Assembly: GCA_017792445.1 (NCBI GenBank)
Contig: CP051232.1
Coordinates: 186,001-250,000, forward strand
Source: Maritimibacter sp.
GTDB lineage: Bacteria > Pseudomonadota > Alphaproteobacteria > Rhodobacterales > Rhodobacteraceae
Length of the DNA stretch: 64,000 nt
Direction of reading: 5' to 3'
The number at the start of each line of letters is the position of its first letter. Within the stretch, counting starts at the first letter, position 1. The position numbers were made by a program, and so were the translations under genes. Of the stretch, positions 35,994-45,081 are shown piece after piece. Under the pieces are notes generated by a model that was not told the DNA's origin, did not search any database, and saw only the letters and a program-made list of their open reading frames with translations.

Positions 35994-36082
35994 TACCCCT
36001 AAATATTGCGGTTTTGTGACAGCGAACCGGGAAGACGTTGTGGCTTTCCGGCCCGGACGGCACGTTTTCGCCCACCCCGGCG

Positions 36083-36103
36083 GGGAAAGGGCCTTCCCTT
36101 TTT
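36083..36103 (+). terminator. possible terminator after the thioesterase gene
   Basis: GGGAA at 36083-36087 pairs with TTCCC at 36094-36098, followed by five T residues; longer pairing with the GGGCC repeats nearby is also possible. The stem is short and lies about 90 bases after the stop, so this is a moderate call. Confidence 0.4.
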
Positions 36104-36154
36104 GGGCCCTGCTTTGTAGTCTTTCCGAAGGTAGTTTTCGGAAAAGGTGAAAAC

Positions 36155-37369
36155 ATGACGCCAGCCCCCAACGTCTATGACGCCGAGCCAATTCCTGATT
36201 CCGCCCGCGCCGAGATCGAGCGGCTGCTGCAAAGCGGAGACCTGTTTCGCTACACCGATCCGGGCGACAGTCCCGTGGCCCTGCTGGAGCGTGAGTTCGC
36301 GGATGCCGTCGGCGCCAAATACGCGCTTGCCGTGGCCTCGTGCTCGGCGGCGCTGTTCCTTTCGCTGAAGGCGCTGGACCTGCCGCGCGGCGCGAAAGTC
36401 CTGATCCCCGCCTTTACCTTCGGCGCCGTCCCCTCGTCCATCGTCCACGCCGACTGCGTGCCGGTGCTGTGCGAGGTGAAGGCGAACTACCGCATCGACA
36501 TCGCCGACTTCGAAGCCAAGCTGGATCAGGTCGACGCGGTGATGATCAGCCACATGCGCGGCCACACCAGCGACATGGACGCGATCATGGCGCTTGCCGA
36601 ACAGCGCGGCCTGCCGGTGATCGAGGACGCGGCCCACTCGCTGGGCACCACCTGGCACGGCAAGACCATCGGCACGCTGGGCCGCATCGGCTGTTTCTCG
36701 TTCCAAAGCTACAAGCTTCTCAACTCGGGCGAAGGCGGCATCCTGATCACCGACGATCCGGAACTGATCGCCCGCGCCGTGATCATGTCCGGCGCCTACG
36801 AGCATAACTGGAAGAAGCACAAAGGCCCGCGCGGCGAGAACTCGCCCGAACTGGAACAGGCCTTTGCCCGCTGGCAGAACAAGCTGCCGCTCTACAACAC
36901 CCGCCTCGGCAACCTGTCGGCCGCCATCGTCCGCCCGCAGATCGCCGAGATCCCGCGCCGCGTCCGCGACGGCCGCCGCAACCACGACTATGTCGCGGCC
37001 GCCCTGAACAAGAGCGACTGGCTGACAGTGCCCGAAAAGCTGGGCCCGGAAGAGCGTGCGCCGGACTCGATCCAGTTCAACCTGGTCGGCATGACCGATG
37101 ACGAGGCGCGCGCCTTCCAGAACGCCGCCGCCGCGCGGGGTGTGAAGGTGCAGATCTTCGGCATGTCCACCGACAATGCCCGCGCCTTCTGGAACTGGCA
37201 GTTCCTTGGCGAGGTGCCCGAGCTTCCGCAGACCCGCGCGATGCTGATGCGGGCCTGCGACGCCCGCCTGCCTGCCCGGTTGACCCGCGCGGACTGCGAT
37301 TTCGTCGCGAACGCGCTGACCGCAGCCGCCGAGGACGTGAAAAGCCCGGAACTGGCCTACGGAACCTGA
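36155..37369 (+). CDS. DegT/DnrJ/EryC1/StrS family aminotransferase
   Basis: 404 residues of PLP fold-type I. Asp158 in IEDAAHSLG binds the pyridine nitrogen and Lys187 in FSFQSYKLLNSGEGG is the Schiff-base lysine, so the enzyme is catalytically complete. The family mostly makes amino sugars for lipopolysaccharide, capsules or antibiotics. No sugar-nucleotide or glycosyltransferase genes are nearby, so the substrate is open. AAAAGGTGA precedes ATG 36155; a good terminator follows. Confidence 0.92.
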   Translation: MTPAPNVYDAEPIPDSARAEIERLLQSGDLFRYTDPGDSPVALLEREFADAVGAKYALAVASCSAALFLSLKALDLPRGAKVLIPAFTFGAVPSSIVHADCVPVLCEVKANYRIDIADFEAKLDQVDAVMISHMRGHTSDMDAIMALAEQRGLPVIEDAAHSLGTTWHGKTIGTLGRIGCFSFQSYKLLNSGEGGILITDDPELIARAVIMSGAYEHNWKKHKGPRGENSPELEQAFARWQNKLPLYNTRLGNLSAAIVRPQIAEIPRRVRDGRRNHDYVAAALNKSDWLTVPEKLGPEERAPDSIQFNLVGMTDDEARAFQNAAAARGVKVQIFGMSTDNARAFWNWQFLGEVPELPQTRAMLMRACDARLPARLTRADCDFVANALTAAAEDVKSPELAYGT

Positions 37370-37406
37370 CCCGCGCGGCGCTGCCGCGCCACGGTTACAG
37401 ACACGC

Positions 37407-37440
37407 GAAGCCGGGGCCCCACCCCGGCTTCTTCTCTTTC
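37407..37440 (+). terminator. intrinsic terminator of the DegT-family gene
   Basis: GAAGCCGGGG at 37407-37416 pairs with CCCCGGCTTC at 37422-37431 over a five-base loop, followed by the pyrimidine run TTCTCTTTC. Stem is perfect over ten pairs. Confidence 0.85.
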
Positions 37441-37502
37441 CAAGTACCTCGGGGGGCTGTGCCCGGCACAGCGGGGGCAGAGCCCCCTCCTGCCTCGGCA
37501 GC
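37437..37502 (-). repeat. dispersed intergenic repeat, copy B
   Basis: Reverse orientation copy of the repeat at 33441-33507: read on the minus strand it gives CTGCCGAGGCAG, GGGGGCTCTGCCCCC, GGCACAGCCCCCCGAGG, then TACTTGGAAAG. Lies just beyond the DegT-family terminator. Confidence 0.75.
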
Positions 37503-37529
37503 TTAGGTGCCGTCCTCTCCGTTGTTGCA

Positions 37530-37705
37530 AGATGGGATGGAACCGCGTTCCACGGTTTTCCGGGGGGAAGATGGGGTGAAACCCCATCCTACGGCTTTCC
37601 GCGGGGAATGATGGGGTAAAACCCCGTCAGCAGGCCAATGTAGGATGGGGTTTCACCCCATCGACGAAACCGTCGTTGGATGGCGTTTCACCCAATCTCC
37701 CCACC
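37530..37705. repeat. palindromic repeat cluster, TGGGG variant
   Basis: Four or five copies of palindromes such as GATGGGGTGAAACCCCATC (37570-37588), GATGGGGTAAAACCCCGTC (37610-37628) and GATGGGGTTTCACCCCATC (37643-37661), with degenerate copies at each end. They resemble the arrays near 10.1 and 21.6 kb but have a C/G-richer core. The region from 37370 to 37760 carries these repeats, a terminator and the dispersed repeat B, and no gene. Confidence 0.88.
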
Positions 37706-37760
37706 AGACCCGTCCGAAATCTCCGCCACGCGCCCTATCTTCCACGGGCAACGCGCCGCT

Positions 37761-38732
37761 CTACCGCCCCTCGACCCGCAATTCTCCCTCCAGCCACGGC
37801 ATCCGCTCGATGGCGGGCGCGACGATCAGGTCGCGAAGGTAGCCGCGCAGGGTCTCGGCGGTACGGGCGGGGATATCCTCCATCACGCCGCGCCGCGCGG
37901 TCAGCGAGATGCGGCGGGACAGCGGAGCGAAGGGCAAGGGCATGACGTCTGCCTGATCACGGAACCGGGCGGCGTGCAGGAAGCCCAGCGGCGTCAGGAT
38001 CGTCCACCCCTCGCCCGCCGCGACCATCGCCATGATGGCGTGATAGCTGTCCAACTCGAACCGGTGCGACAGCCGGAAGTTCTGCTGCGCAAGATGCGAG
38101 GCGATGACCCGGCCCATGTGGTGCCGTTCCGTGTACAGGATCAGCGGCATCTGCCGCAGCACCGCCATCAGGTCCGCGCCCTCGGCCACCGCGCCCTTGG
38201 GAACGGCGGCGACGAAGGGCTCGGTCAGGACCGGGTGCACCTCCATCCATGCGGCCTCGGCCCCCATCTCGGCGGCGATGATCATGTCCAGCGCGCGGGT
38301 TTCCAGCTTGTCGATCAACCGGTGCGAGGCGCCGGTCTCCAGCAGGAACTGACAGCCCGTCATCTCTTGCGACAGGTCGCGCAACAGGCGCGGCGTCACC
38401 TCGGCGTCGAAATCCTCGATCACGCCGATCCGCAGCCGGGTCAGCATCCGGGGATCGCGCCGGGCCAGTTCCGCCTTGGCGCGCGCCGCCTCGTTCAGGA
38501 TCGCCTGCGCCCGGCGCAGGAACAGGTTCCCGGCGGGTGTCAGGCTCATCGGCCTCTCGTTTCGGTTGAGAAGCGCGGTGCCCAGCGCCGCCTCGAGGTT
38601 GGTCAGCTGCTGGCTCACCGACGACGGGCTGGCGCCCAGCCGCTGCGCCGCGGCAGAAATCGAAGCCTCTTCCGCCGTCGCGACGAAGACCTCGATATGC
38701 CAAAGCGTTATGCGTCCTGCCGTCTCGGCCAT
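37761..38732 (-). CDS. LysR family transcriptional regulator
   Basis: 323 residues. The N-terminal helix-turn-helix is HIEVFVATAEEASISAAAQRLG and SPSSVSQQLTNLEAALG (about 11-50); the effector domain has the usual GVIEDFDAEVTPRLL and LILYTERHHMGR stretches. MAETAGRITLWHIEVF is taken as the start (ATG 38732) because upstream sequence is not conserved-looking. It is divergent from a GFA gene; which genes it controls cannot be told. LysR proteins of this length are common. Confidence 0.88.
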   Translation of the reverse strand: MAETAGRITLWHIEVFVATAEEASISAAAQRLGASPSSVSQQLTNLEAALGTALLNRNERPMSLTPAGNLFLRRAQAILNEAARAKAELARRDPRMLTRLRIGVIEDFDAEVTPRLLRDLSQEMTGCQFLLETGASHRLIDKLETRALDMIIAAEMGAEAAWMEVHPVLTEPFVAAVPKGAVAEGADLMAVLRQMPLILYTERHHMGRVIASHLAQQNFRLSHRFELDSYHAIMAMVAAGEGWTILTPLGFLHAARFRDQADVMPLPFAPLSRRISLTARRGVMEDIPARTAETLRGYLRDLIVAPAIERMPWLEGELRVEGR

Positions 38733-38841
38733 CGCGTCCCGTCCGTCTGCGTTCGCCGCAGACGCTAAGGCCATTGCCCCCGTTTCGCAACGCGGACATT
38801 CTGAGGGCGACGCAACTTGAGGCGGCACAGGGGAGACTGCG

Positions 38842-39228
38842 ATGATCGAGGGGAAGGGCCGCTGCCTGTGCGGGCGGGTCACCTACAAGTTCGACCCGGA
38901 GGCGGTGTTGTGGCAGGGCCATTGCCACTGCGAAAGCTGCCGCCGCGCCTGTTCGGCCCCGATGACGACCTTCTTCGGCGTCCGCGATTCCGCATGGCGC
39001 TGGTCTGGCGAACCGCCTGCGGTCTTCGCCAGTTCACCGGGGGTGCATCGGTTCTTCTGCGACCGCTGCGGCAGCCAGATGGCCTATCGGACAGAACAAA
39101 GCCCGGGCGAGATCCACGGCTATTCCGCCAGTCTCGACGCGCCGGAACAGGCGGAACCCGCCAACCACGACCACGCGGACGAGCAGTTGCCGTGGCTGCA
39201 TCTGGCCGACGACCTGCCTCGCGCTTAA
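38842..39228 (+). CDS. GFA family (DUF636) zinc protein, copy 2
   Basis: 128 residues. Zinc-ligand cysteines: Cys8 and Cys10 in RCLCGRV, Cys28, Cys30 and Cys33 in CHCESC, and Cys73 and Cys76 in FCDRCGSQ. GFA fold as in the gene at 31768 but with low overall similarity to it. The function of such proteins is poorly known. Its TAA overlaps the TAA of the convergent gamma-glutamyltransferase gene. Confidence 0.92.
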   Translation: MIEGKGRCLCGRVTYKFDPEAVLWQGHCHCESCRRACSAPMTTFFGVRDSAWRWSGEPPAVFASSPGVHRFFCDRCGSQMAYRTEQSPGEIHGYSASLDAPEQAEPANHDHADEQLPWLHLADDLPRA

Positions 39229-41003
39229 CGCCCGACCGCGTAGGCCTGCATCAGCCGCGCGGTGGCGGCGCCGTGCAGCACGCCGTCCGCGTCGCGGGCG
39301 GCGGCGGTGAGGCGGCCAACGTCCCACGGGCCGGAAATCTCCAGCCTGTGGCCCTTGGCCCGCAAAGCCTCGATTGTTTCGCGCGCGAAACGTTCTTCCA
39401 CCTTCAGATGCCCCGGATTGACGTTTCTCGGGTAAAAGCTCGCCTGCAGGTGGTCGGTGTAGAACAGCGGCGCGTCGATGGCCTGCTGCATCGTCATCCC
39501 GTGGTGAACGTGGCGCAGGAAGAACATCAGTTGCCACTGGTCCTGCTGGTCGCCGCCGGGGGTGCCATAGGACAGCCAGCGGCCGTTCTCGTTGCGCGCC
39601 AGTGACGGCGACAGCGTGGTGCGCGGGCGGCGTCCGGGGGCAAGCGAGGTCGGCAGGCCCTCGTCCAGCCAGAACATCTGCGCCCGCGTTCCCAGCGGCA
39701 CGCCAAGGCCGGGGATCACCGGATTCGATTGCAGCCAGCCGCCCGAGGGCGTGGCCGAGACGATGTTGCCCCAGCGGTCGATCACGTCGAGATGCACCGT
39801 GTCGCCCCGGCGTTCCGACAGATGCGCCATGGTCGGCTCTCCCGCGCCGGTGCCCGGCCCCGCCGCATAGTCCGTCGCGGCGCGGCGCAGGAAGGCGTCG
39901 GCAAGCTGTTCGTAGCCCGGGATCGCACCGGGGCGGTGGTCAAGGCTGGCGCTGTCGCCGATGTCGGCGCGGCGGGTGGCGGCATAGGCTTTGTCCAGCA
40001 GGGTTGCCGCCGGAACATCGCCGTCGCCGTAATAGGCTTCGCGGTCGGCAAACGCGCGTTTCAAAGCTTCGGTCGTCAGGTGAACGAACTCTGGCCCCAG
40101 TGGGTCGAGGCCGGAGAGATCGTCGTTTTCCAGCATGTTAAGCGCCTGAAGCTGCGCTGGCCCCTGCGACCAGAAGCCGGGCTTGTGCACCTCCCAACCG
40201 TGGTGGGTGATAAAGGCGGTGGCCTCGTAGCCTGCGCGCCAGCCTGCCATGTCGTCAGCGGTCAACACGCCGGGGCGGCGGTCGCCCTCGGCGTCCATCA
40301 CGCGGGCGTCGCGCAGGTAGGTGTCGATCGCTTCGGCCACGAAACCTTCGGCGAAGGCGCGGCGGGCGGTTTCGATCTGGGCCTCGCGGCCAGTCGCGGT
40401 CTCGGCCTCGTCCAGCAGACGCGACCAGAAGGCGGCAAGCGCCGGATTGCGAAACAGGCGGCCGGGTTCGGGCACCGCGCCGCCCGGAAGCCACGTTTCG
40501 GCAGAGGTGGGCCATTCGGCGCGGAAGAAGTCCGCGAGCCCCGCGATGGCGCTGCACATGCGGGCCAGCGCCGGGTGGCCTTGTTCCGCGTAGTGGATTG
40601 CGGGCTCCATCACCGCGCGCAATGGCAGGCGTCCGTGGTCGCGCAGCAGAAGCATCCACGCGTCGAACGCGCCGGGGACGCAGGCGGCAAGCAGGCCGGA
40701 TCCGGGGATACGGTTCAGCCCCTCGGAACGGTATCGCTCGATCGTGGCGGCGGCGGGGGCCGGGCCCTGCCCGCAGATGACGGTGGGCTGGTCCGCGCCA
40801 GCAGGGCGCAGCAAAAGCGGCATGTCACCGAGCGGCCCGTTCAGGTGGGGTTCCACCACGTTCAGCGTAAACCCCGCGGCGGCGGCAGCATCGGCCGCAG
40901 TGCCGCCCTGTTCCAGCAGCTTCATTCCGACCGTCGACGCAATCCAGTGCGTCGTGGCCACCATGCCGAAGGTGCCGGTCAGATCGGGGCGCGTGGTGAA
41001 CAT
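39225..41003 (-). CDS. ggt: gamma-glutamyltransferase
   Basis: 592 residues, an Ntn hydrolase made as a precursor that cleaves itself before the nucleophile Thr402 in RGDTVHLDVIDRWGNIVS. GGWLQSNPVIPGLG, ASHPRT-like RPRTTLSPSL and GTPGGDQQDQWQLMFFL belong to the small subunit. It hydrolyses or transfers the gamma-glutamyl group of glutathione. No Sec signal is evident at this start, so a cytoplasmic or atypically exported form is possible. Some members (cephalosporin acylase-like) act on other amides. Confidence 0.92.
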   Translation of the reverse strand: MFTTRPDLTGTFGMVATTHWIASTVGMKLLEQGGTAADAAAAAGFTLNVVEPHLNGPLGDMPLLLRPAGADQPTVICGQGPAPAAATIERYRSEGLNRIPGSGLLAACVPGAFDAWMLLLRDHGRLPLRAVMEPAIHYAEQGHPALARMCSAIAGLADFFRAEWPTSAETWLPGGAVPEPGRLFRNPALAAFWSRLLDEAETATGREAQIETARRAFAEGFVAEAIDTYLRDARVMDAEGDRRPGVLTADDMAGWRAGYEATAFITHHGWEVHKPGFWSQGPAQLQALNMLENDDLSGLDPLGPEFVHLTTEALKRAFADREAYYGDGDVPAATLLDKAYAATRRADIGDSASLDHRPGAIPGYEQLADAFLRRAATDYAAGPGTGAGEPTMAHLSERRGDTVHLDVIDRWGNIVSATPSGGWLQSNPVIPGLGVPLGTRAQMFWLDEGLPTSLAPGRRPRTTLSPSLARNENGRWLSYGTPGGDQQDQWQLMFFLRHVHHGMTMQQAIDAPLFYTDHLQASFYPRNVNPGHLKVEERFARETIEALRAKGHRLEISGPWDVGRLTAAARDADGVLHGAATARLMQAYAVGR

Positions 41004-41057
41004 TAACGGGCCTTCAATTATCGAACATTCTGAGGGGTATCCTGCGCAAATACCCGG

Positions 41058-41942
41058 TCATTTCTTTTGAATTTCTGCCAATAGCATCTCTGCAACCGCC
41101 GCAGCCCCGACTTCGCGCGGATTATCTGGCGGCGCTGCCCCGGCCCCGGCAAGACGCCGTTGCCAGCCGACCGTCGCCTGCGCCATCGCAGACGGCAGAC
41201 CGAGATCGGCGAGGGTCTTGGCGACCTCTTCCATCTCGGCCGCGCGGCGTTCGCCATGCACCATCGCGCGTTCCATGTTGTAGGCCATCTGCCCCGCCCA
41301 TTCCACGCCGGGATAGTTGTTCGACAGCGACGGCACCACCTCGTCCGCGACGCCGGCCGCGACGGCGGCAAGCGCGCATTCGGCGGACAGCGCCTCGATC
41401 CCCTTGATCATCACAGAGCGGATCATCTTGATCGACGAGGCGCGGCCCACCGCCCCCTCGACCACGCGCAGCGACATCGGGAGGGCTTCGAGATCCGCCG
41501 CGATGCCCTCGGCGTGGGGGCCGGAGATCAGCAGCGGCACCATGTTCAGCTTGGGATGCACCGGCGACATGACCGCGACATCGACATAGCGCCCGCCCGC
41601 CGCTTCGATCACCTCGGCAGAGATTTCCTTCGACGACGGCGCACAGGAGTTCAGGTCAAGCCAATACGCCCCCTGTGGCATATGCGGCGCGGCGGCGCGG
41701 GCGGCCTCGACCGCTCGATCGGCGGTGACGGTGCAGAACACCAGATCCGCCTCGCCCACCGCGTCGGCTGGGCTGTCGCAGGGGATGACGCCAAGGCTTT
41801 CGCACCGGGCGCGCATGGCGTCCGCCGTCGACGGATCATCCAGCTTCACGTCATAGGCGCGGATGCCGGGATGCGCGCCCGCCCACCCGGTGACAAGCGC
41901 GCCTCCGGCCTCGCCCATGCCGATGAATGCGATACGGGTCAT
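41058..41942 (-). CDS. 3-hydroxyisobutyrate dehydrogenase-like oxidoreductase
   Basis: 294 residues. Rossmann motif IAFIGMGEAGGALVTGW near the N-terminus, WLDLNSCAPSSKEI as the substrate segment and VGRASSIKMIRSVMIKG with the catalytic lysine. The C-terminal helices are of the DUF1932 type, found in phosphogluconate-dehydrogenase-like proteins. Substrate unknown; likely a beta-hydroxyacid. It lies between the ggt and lytic transglycosylase genes, all on the minus strand but with gaps of about 40-55 bases. Confidence 0.87.
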   Translation of the reverse strand: MTRIAFIGMGEAGGALVTGWAGAHPGIRAYDVKLDDPSTADAMRARCESLGVIPCDSPADAVGEADLVFCTVTADRAVEAARAAAPHMPQGAYWLDLNSCAPSSKEISAEVIEAAGGRYVDVAVMSPVHPKLNMVPLLISGPHAEGIAADLEALPMSLRVVEGAVGRASSIKMIRSVMIKGIEALSAECALAAVAAGVADEVVPSLSNNYPGVEWAGQMAYNMERAMVHGERRAAEMEEVAKTLADLGLPSAMAQATVGWQRRLAGAGAAPPDNPREVGAAAVAEMLLAEIQKK

Positions 41943-41983
41943 GCGGTGCTCTCCCTGAGTGTAGCCGGCGATTGGACGGGCCG

Positions 41984-43243
41984 TCAGCCTCTGAGCCTTT
42001 GCAGCAGGGCCAGCGTCGCCTCGCCCGTGACCGGCAGGCCATTCGCCGCCTCGTAGGCGCGGATGGCGTCCCGGGTGCCGTTGCCGATCACCCCGTCCGG
42101 CGTCCCTGTGTCGTAGCCCGCGACGGTCAGGCGGCCTTGCAGCTCTTTCCGGTCGGCAAGCGACAGGCCCTGCGCGTCGGGCGGGAAGCTGCCCCGCAGC
42201 GGGCCGCCGCCATTCAGACGGTCAGACAGGTGCCCCACCGCGATCACGTATTTCTCGGAGTTGTTGTAGCGGGCGATGGCGCCGAAGTTGCGGAAGATCA
42301 CGAAGGCCGGGCCGCTGGCGCCCGCCGGAACGAGGATCGAGGCGGGCCCGTGGTCTGGGATCGAACCGCCGCTTGCAAGACGGACGCCCTGCCCGTTCCA
42401 TTCGGCCACCGACCGGTTGCGGCCGCGCCCGGCCTGCCCCGTGTTGAAGCCCGAGGGAAGCGTCACCTCCAGCCCCCACGGCCGCCCGCGCTGCCAGCCC
42501 GCGTTCTTCAGGTAGGACGCGGTCGAGGCAAGGCCGTCGGTCGGATCCTCGCTCCAGATGTCGCGGCGGCCATCGCCCCGGAAGTCGACGGCATAGGCTT
42601 CGTAAGAGGTCGGGATGAACTGCGTGTGCCCCATCGCGCCGGCCCAGCTGCCGGTCATCCGGTCAACGGTGATGTCGCCGTTTTGCAGGATTCGCAGCGC
42701 GGCGATCAGCTGTTGCTCGAAGAACTGGCCGCGCCGCCCGTCGAAGGCCAGCGTCGCCAGCGCCGAGATCACGGGAATATCGCCCATCCGCGCGCCGTAG
42801 CGGCTTTCGACGCCCCAGATCGCGGCGACCACGTGTTTCTCGACGCCGAACCGGGCCTCGACCTCGGCCAGAACCGCCGCGTGCTGGCGCATCTTCGCGC
42901 GGCCGACCGAAACGCGTTCGTCGTCCACGGTCAGCGCAAGATAGTCCTGCAACGAGCGGTCGACCTCTGCCTGATTGCGGTCGCGCTCGATCACGCCGGG
43001 CAGAAAGCCCGCCCGGCCCAGCGCGGCGTCGAGCGTAGAGCCCGAGATGCCCGCCGACGCGGCGCGGCCCCGGAACGCGGCGATCCATGCGTCGAAGGCG
43101 GGGTTGTCGACAGGTCTGTAGGTCGTGGTGGTGGCCGCCGGGCCTGTGGTGAAACGGCTGCCGCCGCCACAGGCGGAAAGCGTGCTGGCGCCCAGCATGA
43201 GAAGGACCGCGCGGCGGGACGGAAGGGGTGCGGGAGGTTGCAT
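41984..43243 (-). CDS. mltB: lytic murein transglycosylase, MltB type, lipoprotein
   Basis: 419 residues. Lipoprotein signal with lipobox LSAC (Cys25), then an SLT_2 domain with catalytic Glu146 in AIWGVESRYG, AGAMGHTQFIPTSY, and a C-terminal peptidoglycan-binding repeat (LQGRLTVAGYDTGTPDGVIGNGTRDAI, in two parts, about 355-415). It cleaves glycan strands to 1,6-anhydro ends in the periplasm. ATG 43243 follows AACCTCCCG reversed (GGGAGGTT). Confidence 0.95.
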   Translation of the reverse strand: MQPPAPLPSRRAVLLMLGASTLSACGGGSRFTTGPAATTTTYRPVDNPAFDAWIAAFRGRAASAGISGSTLDAALGRAGFLPGVIERDRNQAEVDRSLQDYLALTVDDERVSVGRAKMRQHAAVLAEVEARFGVEKHVVAAIWGVESRYGARMGDIPVISALATLAFDGRRGQFFEQQLIAALRILQNGDITVDRMTGSWAGAMGHTQFIPTSYEAYAVDFRGDGRRDIWSEDPTDGLASTASYLKNAGWQRGRPWGLEVTLPSGFNTGQAGRGRNRSVAEWNGQGVRLASGGSIPDHGPASILVPAGASGPAFVIFRNFGAIARYNNSEKYVIAVGHLSDRLNGGGPLRGSFPPDAQGLSLADRKELQGRLTVAGYDTGTPDGVIGNGTRDAIRAYEAANGLPVTGEATLALLQRLRG

Positions 43244-43357
43244 CGGGTGCCCTGTTCTGGTGCTGATTTGCGACTGCTCTCGCCCCAGCATAGCGCGGCC
43301 GACCCCGGTCGGTCGAGCCGTCCCGCAAGGTCCCGCGCGGGTTGCCGCCGGGCCGGT

Positions 43358-44230
43358 TCAGCCCGCCGCCAGCTCGCGCGCCAGCAGCACCGCACCGTCC
43401 AGCGACGTGCCGCGCGGCTCCAGCAGGTTGCGGGTCAGCGCGGGCGGCAGGTAGTCGGCGTAATGCGGACCGATGCCGCCGATCAGGCAGACCGCCTCGG
43501 CATCCGAAGCGCCCATCGCGTACAGGCCCTCGGCCACCCAGTCGGCGCCCTCCTGCATCAGCCGCCGCGCCACCGGGTCGCCATCCTTCGCCGCCGCCAC
43601 GATGCGCGGCGCGAGGCGCGCGAATTCGGTCGGCGTGGCGCGCAGCGAGAAGAACACCGCCGCCGCGACGGTGCCGAACTCTGCCAGCACGTCCTGAAGC
43701 AGCGCCGAGTCCGACCCCATGTTGTCATGGTGGTCGACCAGCGCGCGCAGCAGGTTCCGCGCGAGCCAAGCGCCAGAGGCCTGATCCGACAGTTGCAGGC
43801 CCCAGCCTCCGACGAAGAACCGTTCGGTGCCCGCCTGCCGCCCGAGGAACGAGCCGGTCCCGGTCGCCACAAGGCACCCGTCGCGGCCGCCCAGCGCGCC
43901 GGTCATGCCGGTGGGGCGGTCGTCGGTGACACGGACGGTATCGAAGGGCAGCGCGGCGGCGACCCGGTCGCAGGTCGCGGCGTCGATGGCCCCGGCAAGG
44001 CCGAACCACGCAGGGCTGGCGGCCAGCGTTCGGGCGTCGATCCCGGCCTTTGCCCGCGCGGTCTCGATCGCCTCGGACAGGTGCTTGAGCGCCTTGTCGA
44101 AGTCCGAGGCGACATTCGCCTCGGCGCCTTCGGCCCGCGCCACCACGGTTCCGTCCGTCCGGGCGATCGCCACCCGGCACCCCGTCGCGCCGCCGTCGAC
44201 GCCGACCACGTATGTTTCAGTGCGTGTCAT
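43358..44230 (-). CDS. BadF/BadG/BcrA/BcrD family ATPase, N-acetylglucosamine kinase-like
   Basis: 290-residue ASKHA kinase fold. VVGVDGGATGCRVAI is the phosphate-1 loop, TGTGSFLG the second phosphate loop and GGWGLQLSDQASGAWLAR a characteristic segment of GlcNAc/glucosamine kinases. CLIGGIGPHYADYLPP is the adenosine loop. Without neighbouring sugar genes the substrate stays an inference. It sits upstream of an SDR gene on the same strand with 54 bases between. Confidence 0.85.
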   Translation of the reverse strand: MTRTETYVVGVDGGATGCRVAIARTDGTVVARAEGAEANVASDFDKALKHLSEAIETARAKAGIDARTLAASPAWFGLAGAIDAATCDRVAAALPFDTVRVTDDRPTGMTGALGGRDGCLVATGTGSFLGRQAGTERFFVGGWGLQLSDQASGAWLARNLLRALVDHHDNMGSDSALLQDVLAEFGTVAAAVFFSLRATPTEFARLAPRIVAAAKDGDPVARRLMQEGADWVAEGLYAMGASDAEAVCLIGGIGPHYADYLPPALTRNLLEPRGTSLDGAVLLARELAAG

Positions 44231-44284
44231 GGCCGCTCCTTAGTGCAGCGGCGCGGGGTTGGAAACGGGCAACTGGCGCGTGGG

Positions 44285-45019
44285 TCAGTACGTCGCCCGC
44301 CCTCCCGACAGGTCGAACACCGCGCCGGTGGTGAACCCGTTGTCGCGGCTGGCGACCCAGGCGATCATCGCGGCGGCCTCGTCCACCTCGAGAAAGCGGC
44401 CGCGCGGGATCTTGGACAGCATGAAATCGATAAACTCGGGCTTCATCTGGTCAAAGATCCGGGTTCGCGCGGCGGCGGGCGTGACGCAATTGACCGAGAT
44501 ATCCTCGGACGCCAGTTCCTTGCCCAGCGATTTCGTCAGCCCGATCACCCCCGCCTTCGAGGCGGAATAGGCCGACGCGCCCGGATTGCCTTCCTTCCCC
44601 GCGATCGAGGCGATGTTGACGATCCGCCCATAGCCCTGCGCCCGCATCGCGGGCACCACGGCCTTGTTGGTGTGGAACGTCCCCAGCAGGTTGATGTCGA
44701 TGATCCGCGCGAATTCCTCGGGCGGGTAGTTTTCGACCGTGTCGTTCAGCCCCGCGATACCGGCAGAGTTCACCAGAACGTCGATGCGGCCCTCGGCGGC
44801 CAGCGTCGCGTCACGGGCAGCGGCGACGGCGGCCCAGTCGGTGATGTCGACCTGATCGATCCGGGCGCCGTCCAGCGCGCGGGACGTCTCGGCCGCGGCG
44901 GCCATGTCCATGTCCCAGATCACGATCCGCGCGCCATGGGCATGCAGAAGCTGGGCCACCGCACGGCCGATACCCTGTGCGCCGCCGGTTATGACGGCCA
45001 CCTGTCCTTTGAAATCCAT
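44285..45019 (-). CDS. SDR family oxidoreductase
   Basis: 244 residues. TGGAQGIGRA (residues 11-20) is the NAD(P) loop, NSAGI the Nxx motif, and the triad is Ser138, Tyr151 and Lys155 (YSASK). It is a classical short-chain dehydrogenase resembling FabG and sugar dehydrogenases; substrate unknown. It lies between the kinase-like and glutamine-synthetase-like genes. Confidence 0.92.
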   Translation of the reverse strand: MDFKGQVAVITGGAQGIGRAVAQLLHAHGARIVIWDMDMAAAAETSRALDGARIDQVDITDWAAVAAARDATLAAEGRIDVLVNSAGIAGLNDTVENYPPEEFARIIDINLLGTFHTNKAVVPAMRAQGYGRIVNIASIAGKEGNPGASAYSASKAGVIGLTKSLGKELASEDISVNCVTPAAARTRIFDQMKPEFIDFMLSKIPRGRFLEVDEAAAMIAWVASRDNGFTTGAVFDLSGGRATY

Positions 45020-45081
45020 GAAATATCCTCCCGCCGCGGACTGTTCCGTGTCGCGGCGGGATGGTCAAGCGCCCGTGGCGG